DNA from: Anaeromicropila populeti
GTDB taxonomy: Bacteria > Bacillota > Clostridia > Lachnospirales > Lachnospiraceae
Length of the DNA stretch: 64,000 bases
Direction of reading: 5' to 3'
NCBI RefSeq assembly: GCF_900112775.1
Contig: NZ_FOYZ01000004.1
Coordinates: forward strand, 152,530 to 216,529
Shown one piece after another: positions 29,805-38,035 of the stretch. How positions within the stretch are numbered: the stretch's first letter is position 1; each line of letters starts with the position of its first letter. The notes beneath the pieces are model-generated. The model saw nothing but the letters and a program-made list of their open reading frames with translations, had not been told where the DNA came from and did no database searches. Made by a program: the position numbers and the translations under genes.

Positions 29805-32800
29805 ATGATTGAATTACAGTACTATGATTTAGATGAAAAATTGGAATGTTATCCAGATGGTATTGAATTAATAACTATTAATGAGGATGAGATTGTTTTA
29901 AATAATGGTATGAAAAAAATGAAATCACTTGTAATAGAAGAAATAAGCCAAGAAGTTCTCAGATATTTATTTGCTCAGATGCTTTCAATGGGGCTTGAAG
30001 AGGGCATGACTATAGAAGCATTCCAGAAAAGGGCTGGTATTGATGACGCTGAAAAAGGATGGGTGGAAGAGGCAGCTGAATTACTAAGCAGGTTTGGGGT
30101 GTTATCTTACGAAAATAGCGTAATCTCCTATACAAATGAAGTAAGAATAGAGAATGTATTTGCAGAGTGGGAAACCAGAAAAAAGAAATGGGATGAACAA
30201 CAAGGTATAAAACAATTAGTGGAATCATTAGAAAAATTGCTTGTGAAACTTCCTTTTATATTACGAGGGCAAGAAAAAATTTCAGATATAATAAGCTATG
30301 ATAACCAAAAAAATTACATCTCCATGGCACTGGATATGCCAGCAGGAGATAATGCTGCACTAAGTGTAGTTAAGGAGTATCTCAATAAGCGTATAGAAGC
30401 GGACAAATTATGTGAAATAAAAATGGCGTATCTGGGAATAGATTGTATTAATGTATTGGAAGAAAATGGTGGTTATTTTTGTGCAATAAAAGAAGCAACA
30501 AATATGGAAAAAACGTTAGAAACTGAATATAACCATAACTATTATGATATTTTATTAATACAAAAAGCGTTTTTGCATGAAGAGGATTTTACAGGTATTA
30601 TACGTAAGTTGAAAGTACTGCTTCGAAAAAATGGTATTATTGTTATAAGTGCGGTCAACTCTTACTCTATTTTATATCATATGTTACAAGGCTTATTAGA
30701 TAAAAAATCAATGGGGAAATTGAATGGGGAAGTCATTACAGAGTTATTGCAGCAAGAAGGATTTTTTCAGGAAATTACAATTATTCAAAATGAAATGTTG
30801 CTGCAAAATATTGTGGCAGCAGCAGTCAGTGATGGAATTGTTCGAGTTACTGCCAGTCCTCAAAATCAGTATACTGAAGTGCAAGAAGTGAATGGTTTAG
30901 ATTCTATTATAGAAGTACAGAAGGTCTATTCTGAAAAAACACAGGAGGTTCAGGTAATGCCAAAAACAGAAAACCATAAACCAGAGCAGCAAATGGTGAA
31001 AGAGAATAATTTAAAAACAGAGTCATCGGATAACACGCAGAACATTAATGAGTATATTACCAATGCGATTGTTGAAAAATTAGCAGAAACACTGCAAGTA
31101 AATCCAGATGCAATAGAATATAATGATGCATTCTCAAATTACGGAATAGATTCTATTAGTGGTGTGCATTTGATTCAAGATTTAAATGAATTTCTCCAGA
31201 TAGAATTGGATACAACAGATGTGTTTAATTATTCAAGTGTAAATGAGTTAAGAGATTATATTGTTTCTCAATATAGCAAAATAATTTCCAAGAACCTGCA
31301 TCAGGAAGTAAGTCAATTAACTTCTCAAAAAGTGGAAGAGGTAAAGCAAGAAGAATCACCGAATTTATTAAAAAGCAAAATGCTAATAAGAAATCTGGAT
31401 AAAACGCAGGAATCTGCTCTTAATGCCCAACCTATAAATGTCAGCATGGAATCGGAGTTAGAAACAAATGAAACTCCAGATATTGCTGTTATTGGAATGA
31501 GTGGGAGGTTTGCAAAATCAAATAATATTGATGAACTATGGAAACATCTTAATGCTGGTGATGATTTGGTGGAAGATGTGACAAGATGGAATTTGTCTGA
31601 TTACTACAAAGATAAAACAGAATTTTGTAATAAAGGAAGTTTTATAAATAATATGGATGAATTTGATGCGGCATTTTTTAACATTTCAAAGTTAGAGGCT
31701 ACTTATATGGATCCGCAGCAGAGAGTGTTTTTGGAAGAATGCTGGAATGCACTTGAAAATGCCGGGTATGTAGGAGATTCTATACATGGGAAAAAATGTG
31801 GTGTGTATATTGGAACAGTTGCAGGGGATTATCAGTCTTTAATTGAGGAGGATCCCCCAGCACAGTCATATTGGGGTAATCAAAGTTCGGTGTTGCCAGC
31901 ACGAATATCATACTATTTGAATTTGCACGGACCAGCAATTGCTATAGATACAGCTTGTTCCAGTTCATTAGTTGCAATTCATCTTGCATGTCAAAGTTTA
32001 CTTCAAGAGGATTTAGATATGGCATTAGCAGGGGGAGTTTTCCTGCAATCTACACCAGGGTTCTATACATTGTCAGAGAAAGCAGGAATGCTGTCAAAGA
32101 CAGGTCACTGCTATACATTTGACGAAAAGGCAAATGGTTTTGTTCCTGGTGAAGGCGCAGGAGTGCTTATATTAAAAAAATTAGAAAAGGCACAGAAGGA
32201 TGGAGACTTCATATATGCAGTGATAAAGGGAAGTAATATTAATCAGGATGGAGCCACTAATGGTATAACTGCTCCGAGTGGAATTGCACAGGAGGAGCTG
32301 GAAACATCTGTCTATGAAAAATTTAATATTAATCCAGAAGATATTCAACTGGTAGAGGCACATGGAACAGGAACAAAATTAGGAGATCCAATTGAATTTA
32401 ATGCTTTGGTAAAAGCATTTCGTAAATATACAAATAAGGAAAAATACTGTGCATTAGGCTCTATCAAAGCAAATATTGGACATACTGCGGCGGCGGCAGG
32501 TGTTGCAAGTATAATTAAAGTAGTGTTGTCTATGATGCATAAAAAAATAACGCCAGAGATTCACTATGATGTTTGCAATACTAATATGAAGTTGGAAAAT
32601 AGTCCATTTTACATCACTTCAAGTTCAAGAAATTGGGAAGTGGAAGAAGGAAGGAAGCGGTGTGCGGCTATAAGCTCATTTGGTTTTAGTGGTACCAATG
32701 CACATGTTGTCATAGAAGAGTTGCCTTACACAGAAAGAACTGTAATTAATAGACCTGGGTATTTAATTGTATTGTCTGCTCAAACTAGCGAACAATTACA

Positions 32801-35800
32801 TACGCAGATTAGTAACTTGTACGATGCCTGTCAAAAAAATAGTACCCTGTTATGTCAGGACATCAGCTATACACTTCTTCTAGGAAGAAAGCACTTTAGT
32901 CATCGGTTTGCATGTATAGTGAAAGATACAAAAGAGCTTGTGCAGGTATTACAAAATTGGTTAAGCAAGGTAGATACAAAAAATGCATTTGTAGGTTTAT
33001 TTAACGATAAAAAATTTATAGAGGACGTTTTACAGAAGAACAGAGGAAATGATTTGTTAAGTCAGTGCAATACTATAACCCAAGAAAGTATTTATTATGA
33101 GTTGTTAAAAGAGATTGCTGATTTATACATTCAGGGATATGCATTAAATTTTGAATTGCTATTCAGCAAGGAGGAAGGAAAAAGAGTTGGATTACCAACG
33201 TATCCATTTCACAGAGAATGCTTTTGGGTTGATAGCAGATCAGATTATTATGTTGCTTTACAAGAAAGCAAGAAAAAACAGCTTCCAAGTAAAGAGAATG
33301 AAAATAACATTGCAATTATTGGCATGAGCGGTAAATTTCCTAATGCGGAAAGCATTGATGAAATGTGGAACCTAATTTTAAATGGAAAAGATGCCGTTCC
33401 AAAATCTTTTGGAGAACACTTTAACCAATTTGATTCGGTATTTTTTGGGTTATCAAGTGATGAAGCTAGAAGTATGGACCCACGACAGATGCTATTGCTG
33501 GAAGAGACGTGGAAAGCATTAGAGGATGCAGGATATGGTGAAAGGCAATTGGAAAACAGTCGCATTGGAGTATTTGTAGGAACCGAAGATGCAGATTTTC
33601 AGACACAGGATAAATTAGACCATAGATATTTATATAATAACTCAGCTGTCTTAGCATCTAAAATTTCCTATTATCTACAATTAAAAGGACCCAACATTAC
33701 CGTTAATACAGACAGTTCTTCAGGTATGGCGGCACTGTATCAGGCATGTTTGAGTTTAGAGCATGGCCAATGTTCTACTGCAATTGTAGCAGGAATCAAT
33801 CTGTTCAATTCAACAAAAACAGTTGAATTGCTTACAAAAAATAGAATGATTTCATCCAATAAAAAGTATTTAATTTATGATAAAAATGCAGATGGAATCG
33901 TTCCAGGAGAAGCAATTGTAGTTGTAGTATTAAAAAAAGTGGACAATGCTGTAAAAGACAAGGATTCTATTTATGCAATTATAAAAGGCTGCAGTATGAA
34001 CTATGACGGCAAAGGTGCCGAGGGGGCTTTGCCAGATGCAGAAATGCAGGCGGATTTATTAAAGGACTTATATAAACAAAAGAATATTAATATTAGTGAT
34101 ATTGGATATTTAATAACGGATGGAACAGGAATCCCAGCAAGAGACCGACAGGAATTAAAAGCTATGTCTGAAGTCTTTTATACAGAAAATAATATTAAAA
34201 CTTGTGTGACAGCAGGTGGTAAAGAAAGTTTTGGACATACATTTGCAGCATCAGGATTATTAAGCTTGGTAAACGTTGTAAAGGCGTTAAATTCAGAAAT
34301 AATACCAGCCAATGTAAATTACATTAAGGAAAGTACATATTCTGATTTGGACAATACCAAATTATATTTTAATACTCAAAACCAACCATGGAAAATCAGT
34401 AGTAGGCATAGGTTGGGCTGCATCAATTCTTTTGGACTGGGTGGAACAAATGTACATACTATTATTGCTGATTATGAGCAGTATGAATCAAAGAAAAGTG
34501 ACGATTTGCTTTCCCATTACATAATTGTCTTTTCGGCAAAGACACAAGAAAGTCTACTGAAACAAATGGAAAATATGTTGTGTGTTCTGGAGGACAAATC
34601 ATATAGTCTGGCAGATATTTCGTACACAATGATAGATGGAAGAAAGTATTTTCAATATCGTCGTGCTGTTATTGTCAAGAATACAGAGCATGCGGTACAG
34701 ACCATCATGAAATTATTAAAGTATGAGGAATGTGAAGAGGCCTTCAGCAATATAGTTTCATTAAATCATAAAAGGCAAAAGATGATACAAAATTACATAG
34801 ATGATATAACGAAAAAGGTATATTCACAAAAGAACAAGGAGAATGAGGAATTATTATATGTATTGGGAGAACTATATTGTCAGGGATATGGTTTATCTGC
34901 CAGAGATTTATTTGAAGGAATTAATGTCAGAAAAATACATCTTCCAATTTATAGTTTTGAAAAAAATTCTTATAAACTGATAAATAATTCGGATGCTGAG
35001 GTAATTGTACAGAGTAATAATGAAATTGTCAGTAAACCGCGTAAAACAAAGCTTATTGATACAAATGATATTACTATAACAAGTGTTTTAGATAAAGGGT
35101 CAGTTTCAAAGTATAGTAATATTATACAACTCTCTTCTAAAGAAGAATCTGCAAAACAGTATAAGGAAGAGGAGGTTGTAGTAAAAGAAAAGGAATTTAT
35201 AAATGAAACTATAAGTGTGACAGGAAATATAGAAAATATTGAGCAGCAGTATATGGATAAGCTGGTTTCTATTTTGGCAGATGTTTTAGTAATAACTCCT
35301 GTACAAGTTGATGTTGATGAGAAATTTATTGATATGGGTCTTGATTCAATTATTGCAGTTGAGTGGGTTGGTATGGTTAATAAAGAATTTGGCAGTGATA
35401 TTGATGCTTCAGCAATTTATAAGTATTCATCAATTCATGGTTTAGCAAAGCATATTATGGAGAAAGCAAGTCTATCAGATGAAGTTATTTTGCCAATAGA
35501 AGAAACTGAGAAGGTAGAGCAAGACGAAAAAATAGAGCAAGATGGAAAAATACAGCAAGATGACAAAGAACGAATGAAAATTGAAAAAAATCAACTTGTA
35601 AATAAGCTAAAATCTATGCTTTGTGAAATTCTAGTGATTAGTCCAGATGGCATGGACATAGATGACAATTTTATAGATATGGGACTTGATTCAATTATTG
35701 GAGTGGAGTGGATTAATTGGATTAATAAAGAATACAACACAAATGTAAAGGTTTCTGATATTTATAGTTATCCTTCTATTAATATACTGGCAGATAATAT

Positions 35801-35924
35801 AATTCATGAGGTAAGTATAAATTCAGAAGAATACACATTAGAAAATATTGATGATATTATAGGCAATGTTATAAGCGGGACTCTAAGTATTGATGATGGA
35901 TTGGAACAATTAGATAAAATATAA
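29805..35924 (+). CDS. Trans-AT PKS: MT*-ACP-KS-KS*-ACP-ACP (beta-branching)
   Basis: Residues about 45-345 align by pattern with PKS C-methyltransferase domains (LRYLFAQMLSMGL start, late segment YDILLI...LLRKNGIIVIS), but the glycine-rich SAM-binding loop is absent, so it is probably inactive. ACP (Ser450) then finishes the module of the previous protein. KS1 (Cys718, EAHGTGT, NIGH) is normal. It is followed, after a post-KS linker and with no carrier between, by a second KS (about 1165-1570) in which the active Cys is Ser (TDSSSG, Ser1304) and the His of HGTGT is Asp1439. Two similar ACPs end the protein, both with DSIIxVEW (Ser1848/Trp1854 and Ser1963/Trp1969). The Trp is the mark of carriers recognised by HMG-synthase cassettes. 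The C-terminal tail (ISGTLSIDDGLEQL) looks like a short docking element. Confidence 0.9.
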   Translation: MIELQYYDLDEKLECYPDGIELITINEDEIVLNNGMKKMKSLVIEEISQEVLRYLFAQMLSMGLEEGMTIEAFQKRAGIDDAEKGWVEEAAELLSRFGVLSYENSVISYTNEVRIENVFAEWETRKKKWDEQQGIKQLVESLEKLLVKLPFILRGQEKISDIISYDNQKNYISMALDMPAGDNAALSVVKEYLNKRIEADKLCEIKMAYLGIDCINVLEENGGYFCAIKEATNMEKTLETEYNHNYYDILLIQKAFLHEEDFTGIIRKLKVLLRKNGIIVISAVNSYSILYHMLQGLLDKKSMGKLNGEVITELLQQEGFFQEITIIQNEMLLQNIVAAAVSDGIVRVTASPQNQYTEVQEVNGLDSIIEVQKVYSEKTQEVQVMPKTENHKPEQQMVKENNLKTESSDNTQNINEYITNAIVEKLAETLQVNPDAIEYNDAFSNYGIDSISGVHLIQDLNEFLQIELDTTDVFNYSSVNELRDYIVSQYSKIISKNLHQEVSQLTSQKVEEVKQEESPNLLKSKMLIRNLDKTQESALNAQPINVSMESELETNETPDIAVIGMSGRFAKSNNIDELWKHLNAGDDLVEDVTRWNLSDYYKDKTEFCNKGSFINNMDEFDAAFFNISKLEATYMDPQQRVFLEECWNALENAGYVGDSIHGKKCGVYIGTVAGDYQSLIEEDPPAQSYWGNQSSVLPARISYYLNLHGPAIAIDTACSSSLVAIHLACQSLLQEDLDMALAGGVFLQSTPGFYTLSEKAGMLSKTGHCYTFDEKANGFVPGEGAGVLILKKLEKAQKDGDFIYAVIKGSNINQDGATNGITAPSGIAQEELETSVYEKFNINPEDIQLVEAHGTGTKLGDPIEFNALVKAFRKYTNKEKYCALGSIKANIGHTAAAAGVASIIKVVLSMMHKKITPEIHYDVCNTNMKLENSPFYITSSSRNWEVEEGRKRCAAISSFGFSGTNAHVVIEELPYTERTVINRPGYLIVLSAQTSEQLHTQISNLYDACQKNSTLLCQDISYTLLLGRKHFSHRFACIVKDTKELVQVLQNWLSKVDTKNAFVGLFNDKKFIEDVLQKNRGNDLLSQCNTITQESIYYELLKEIADLYIQGYALNFELLFSKEEGKRVGLPTYPFHRECFWVDSRSDYYVALQESKKKQLPSKENENNIAIIGMSGKFPNAESIDEMWNLILNGKDAVPKSFGEHFNQFDSVFFGLSSDEARSMDPRQMLLLEETWKALEDAGYGERQLENSRIGVFVGTEDADFQTQDKLDHRYLYNNSAVLASKISYYLQLKGPNITVNTDSSSGMAALYQACLSLEHGQCSTAIVAGINLFNSTKTVELLTKNRMISSNKKYLIYDKNADGIVPGEAIVVVVLKKVDNAVKDKDSIYAIIKGCSMNYDGKGAEGALPDAEMQADLLKDLYKQKNINISDIGYLITDGTGIPARDRQELKAMSEVFYTENNIKTCVTAGGKESFGHTFAASGLLSLVNVVKALNSEIIPANVNYIKESTYSDLDNTKLYFNTQNQPWKISSRHRLGCINSFGLGGTNVHTIIADYEQYESKKSDDLLSHYIIVFSAKTQESLLKQMENMLCVLEDKSYSLADISYTMIDGRKYFQYRRAVIVKNTEHAVQTIMKLLKYEECEEAFSNIVSLNHKRQKMIQNYIDDITKKVYSQKNKENEELLYVLGELYCQGYGLSARDLFEGINVRKIHLPIYSFEKNSYKLINNSDAEVIVQSNNEIVSKPRKTKLIDTNDITITSVLDKGSVSKYSNIIQLSSKEESAKQYKEEEVVVKEKEFINETISVTGNIENIEQQYMDKLVSILADVLVITPVQVDVDEKFIDMGLDSIIAVEWVGMVNKEFGSDIDASAIYKYSSIHGLAKHIMEKASLSDEVILPIEETEKVEQDEKIEQDGKIQQDDKERMKIEKNQLVNKLKSMLCEILVISPDGMDIDDNFIDMGLDSIIGVEWINWINKEYNTNVKVSDIYSYPSINILADNIIHEVSINSEEYTLENIDDIIGNVISGTLSIDDGLEQLDKI

Positions 35925-35974
35925 GGCGTCTGGTGTACAACAGAAAAGTAAGGAACAAGAATAGGAGAATGTAT

Positions 35975-37234
35975 ATGCAAAAAGCAGGTATTGAAGCCAT
36001 CAACTTTTTTGGTGGAATGGCATATTTAAATGTAAAAGAACTATCAGATTATAGAAAACTTGATTTAAAAAGGTTTGATAATTTATTGATGAAAGAAAAA
36101 TCAGTTGCTATGCCATTTGAAGACCCTGTTACGTTCGGGGTAAATGCAGCAAAACCAATTATAGATTCCCTTTCACAAGAGGAAAAGGATCGTATAGAAT
36201 TATTGATAACCTGTTCAGAGTCGGGAATAGATTTCAGCAAATCTATTAGTACATATATACATGACTATCTGGGGTTAAGCAGAAATTGCAGAATGTTTGA
36301 AATGAAAAATGCATGTTATGCTGGAACAGCTGGAGTGCAGATGGCAATAAACTTTATTTTGTCACAGACTTCGCCTGGGGCAAAAGCATTGGTCATTTCG
36401 TCAGACATCTCAAGGTTTGCTATGGAAGAAGGGGGAGATGTCCTAACATCTGAGTGGATTTATGCTGAACCAAGTGTTGGAGCAGGAGCCGTTGCTATAC
36501 TAATTAGTGAAAAACCTAATATATTTCAGATTGATATTGGAGCAAACGGTTATTATGGACATGAGGTTTTTGATACATGTCGTCCCACACCAGACAGTGA
36601 GGCACTAAATTCAGATGTTTCTCTTATGTCATTTTTAGAGTGCTTTGAAGAAGCCTTTGCTGAGTATTGCCGACGAGTTGCAGACGTTAATTTTAAAGAT
36701 ACTTTTCAGTATCTGGCGATTCATACACCATTCGGTGGAATGGCAAAAGGAGCGCATAGGACCATGATGCGTAAACTTTATAAATTAAAAACAAAGGAAA
36801 TTGAGGAGGATTTTGAAAAAAGAGTTGCTCCAGGAATGACATATTGTCAGCGGGTAGCTAACATTATGGGTGGGACAGTTTACTTATCTTTGATTAGTAC
36901 AATCGAAAACGGGGATTTTGATGTAAACAAAAGAATTGGATGCTATTCCTATGGTTCTGGATGCTGCTCAGAATTTTTTAGTGGAATAGTAACAAAAGAA
37001 GGTCAGAATAATATCCGTAAAATGAAAGTTAAGGAGCACCTAGATAGTCGATATTGTTTGTCTATGGATGAGTATGAAAGAGTATTTGCAAAAGGAAATT
37101 CTGTTAAGTTTGGTACGCGCAATACAAAACCAGACATAGAACTTATACCAGGAGTTATTGCAAACAAGCCAGACAAGAAGCTGTTGGTGCTAGATGAAAT
37201 AAAAGAATATTATAGAAAATACAGGTGGTTATAA
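35975..37234 (+). CDS. HMG-CoA synthase-like beta-branching enzyme (PksG-like)
   Basis: The product (about 419 residues) adds an ACP-bound acetyl group to the beta-keto carbon of the growing chain, the first step of beta-branching. It belongs to the HMG-CoA synthase family: GIEAINFFGG start, nucleophile Cys114 in KNACYAG, His250 in AIHTPFGGMAKGAH and the C-terminal GSGCCSEFF segment. ATG 35975 was chosen because AGGAG (35963-35967) is 7 bp upstream; ATG 35969 is too close and GTG 35933 has no ribosome-binding site. The gene follows the PKS with the paired beta-branching ACPs and its stop overlaps the next start by one base, so HMGS and ECH1 are translationally coupled. Confidence 0.95.
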   Translation: MQKAGIEAINFFGGMAYLNVKELSDYRKLDLKRFDNLLMKEKSVAMPFEDPVTFGVNAAKPIIDSLSQEEKDRIELLITCSESGIDFSKSISTYIHDYLGLSRNCRMFEMKNACYAGTAGVQMAINFILSQTSPGAKALVISSDISRFAMEEGGDVLTSEWIYAEPSVGAGAVAILISEKPNIFQIDIGANGYYGHEVFDTCRPTPDSEALNSDVSLMSFLECFEEAFAEYCRRVADVNFKDTFQYLAIHTPFGGMAKGAHRTMMRKLYKLKTKEIEEDFEKRVAPGMTYCQRVANIMGGTVYLSLISTIENGDFDVNKRIGCYSYGSGCCSEFFSGIVTKEGQNNIRKMKVKEHLDSRYCLSMDEYERVFAKGNSVKFGTRNTKPDIELIPGVIANKPDKKLLVLDEIKEYYRKYRWL

Positions 37235-37983
37235 TGGAATATGAATCTTTAAATGTTATATTTAAAGATAAAGTCTGCTTTATACATATGAATGGAAATA
37301 ATACGATTTGTGAAAAACTTGTAAAAGAATTTTTGAATGTACTACAGAAGTGCGAAGAAAAGGTAACCATTATTGTAATAGAAGGTACTCAAGAAGTATT
37401 TTGTTTTGGAGCAGATTTTAATGAAATTAAAGAGCAGGTTGAAAATAACTATGCAAAAAATTATCAAGATTTATTATATACATTGTGGTATAAATTGGCT
37501 ACAGGTCCTTATATAACAATAGCTCATGTTTGTGGCAAGGCTAATGCAGGAGGCATTGGCTTTGTTGCGGCATGTGATATTGTACTAGCAAATAAATCTG
37601 CAAAATTTAGTCTTTCTGAAATGCTGTTTGGAATTTATCCAGCTTGTGTTATGCCATTTTTAATTGTTCGAGTTGGTTTTCAACATGCAAATTATATGAC
37701 ATTATTGACACGGGCAGTTAGTGCTGAAAAAGCATATGAGTGGGGACTTGTAGATGAGGTATCTGAAAATTCAAAATCTGTACTGGGGATTTATCTGCTA
37801 AGACTGAAATACCTTGCAAAGTCAAGTATTTGTGAATACAAAGCATATATGACAAAATATAGAAGCATTTTGTCTGAGAATAAGGAATATGCCATTGAAG
37901 CAAATCGGAATATGTTTTCTAATCCGATAACATTAGACAATATTGTAAAGTATTTAGATAATGGGAAATTACCATGGAGTTAA
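37234..37983 (+). CDS. Enoyl-CoA hydratase-like dehydratase ECH1 (PksH-like)
   Basis: This 249-residue crotonase-fold protein is predicted to dehydrate the HMG-like intermediate made by the neighbouring synthase. The oxyanion-hole segments are visible: CFGADFNE and KANAGGIGFVAACDIVLA, followed by SLSEMLFGIYPACVMPFL. ATG 37234 overlaps the stop codon of the HMGS gene (TAATG), with AGGTGG at 37223-37228 as ribosome-binding site; the in-frame GTG at 37225 lies inside that site. Position between HMGS and ECH2 matches PksG-PksH-PksI order and separates the likely ECH1 role from ECH2. Confidence 0.9.
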   Translation: MEYESLNVIFKDKVCFIHMNGNNTICEKLVKEFLNVLQKCEEKVTIIVIEGTQEVFCFGADFNEIKEQVENNYAKNYQDLLYTLWYKLATGPYITIAHVCGKANAGGIGFVAACDIVLANKSAKFSLSEMLFGIYPACVMPFLIVRVGFQHANYMTLLTRAVSAEKAYEWGLVDEVSENSKSVLGIYLLRLKYLAKSSICEYKAYMTKYRSILSENKEYAIEANRNMFSNPITLDNIVKYLDNGKLPWS

Positions 37984-38035
37984 TTATTAACAGGTTGAAA
38001 ACATGTTGTTATATACCAGGAGGGCACAAAAATAT

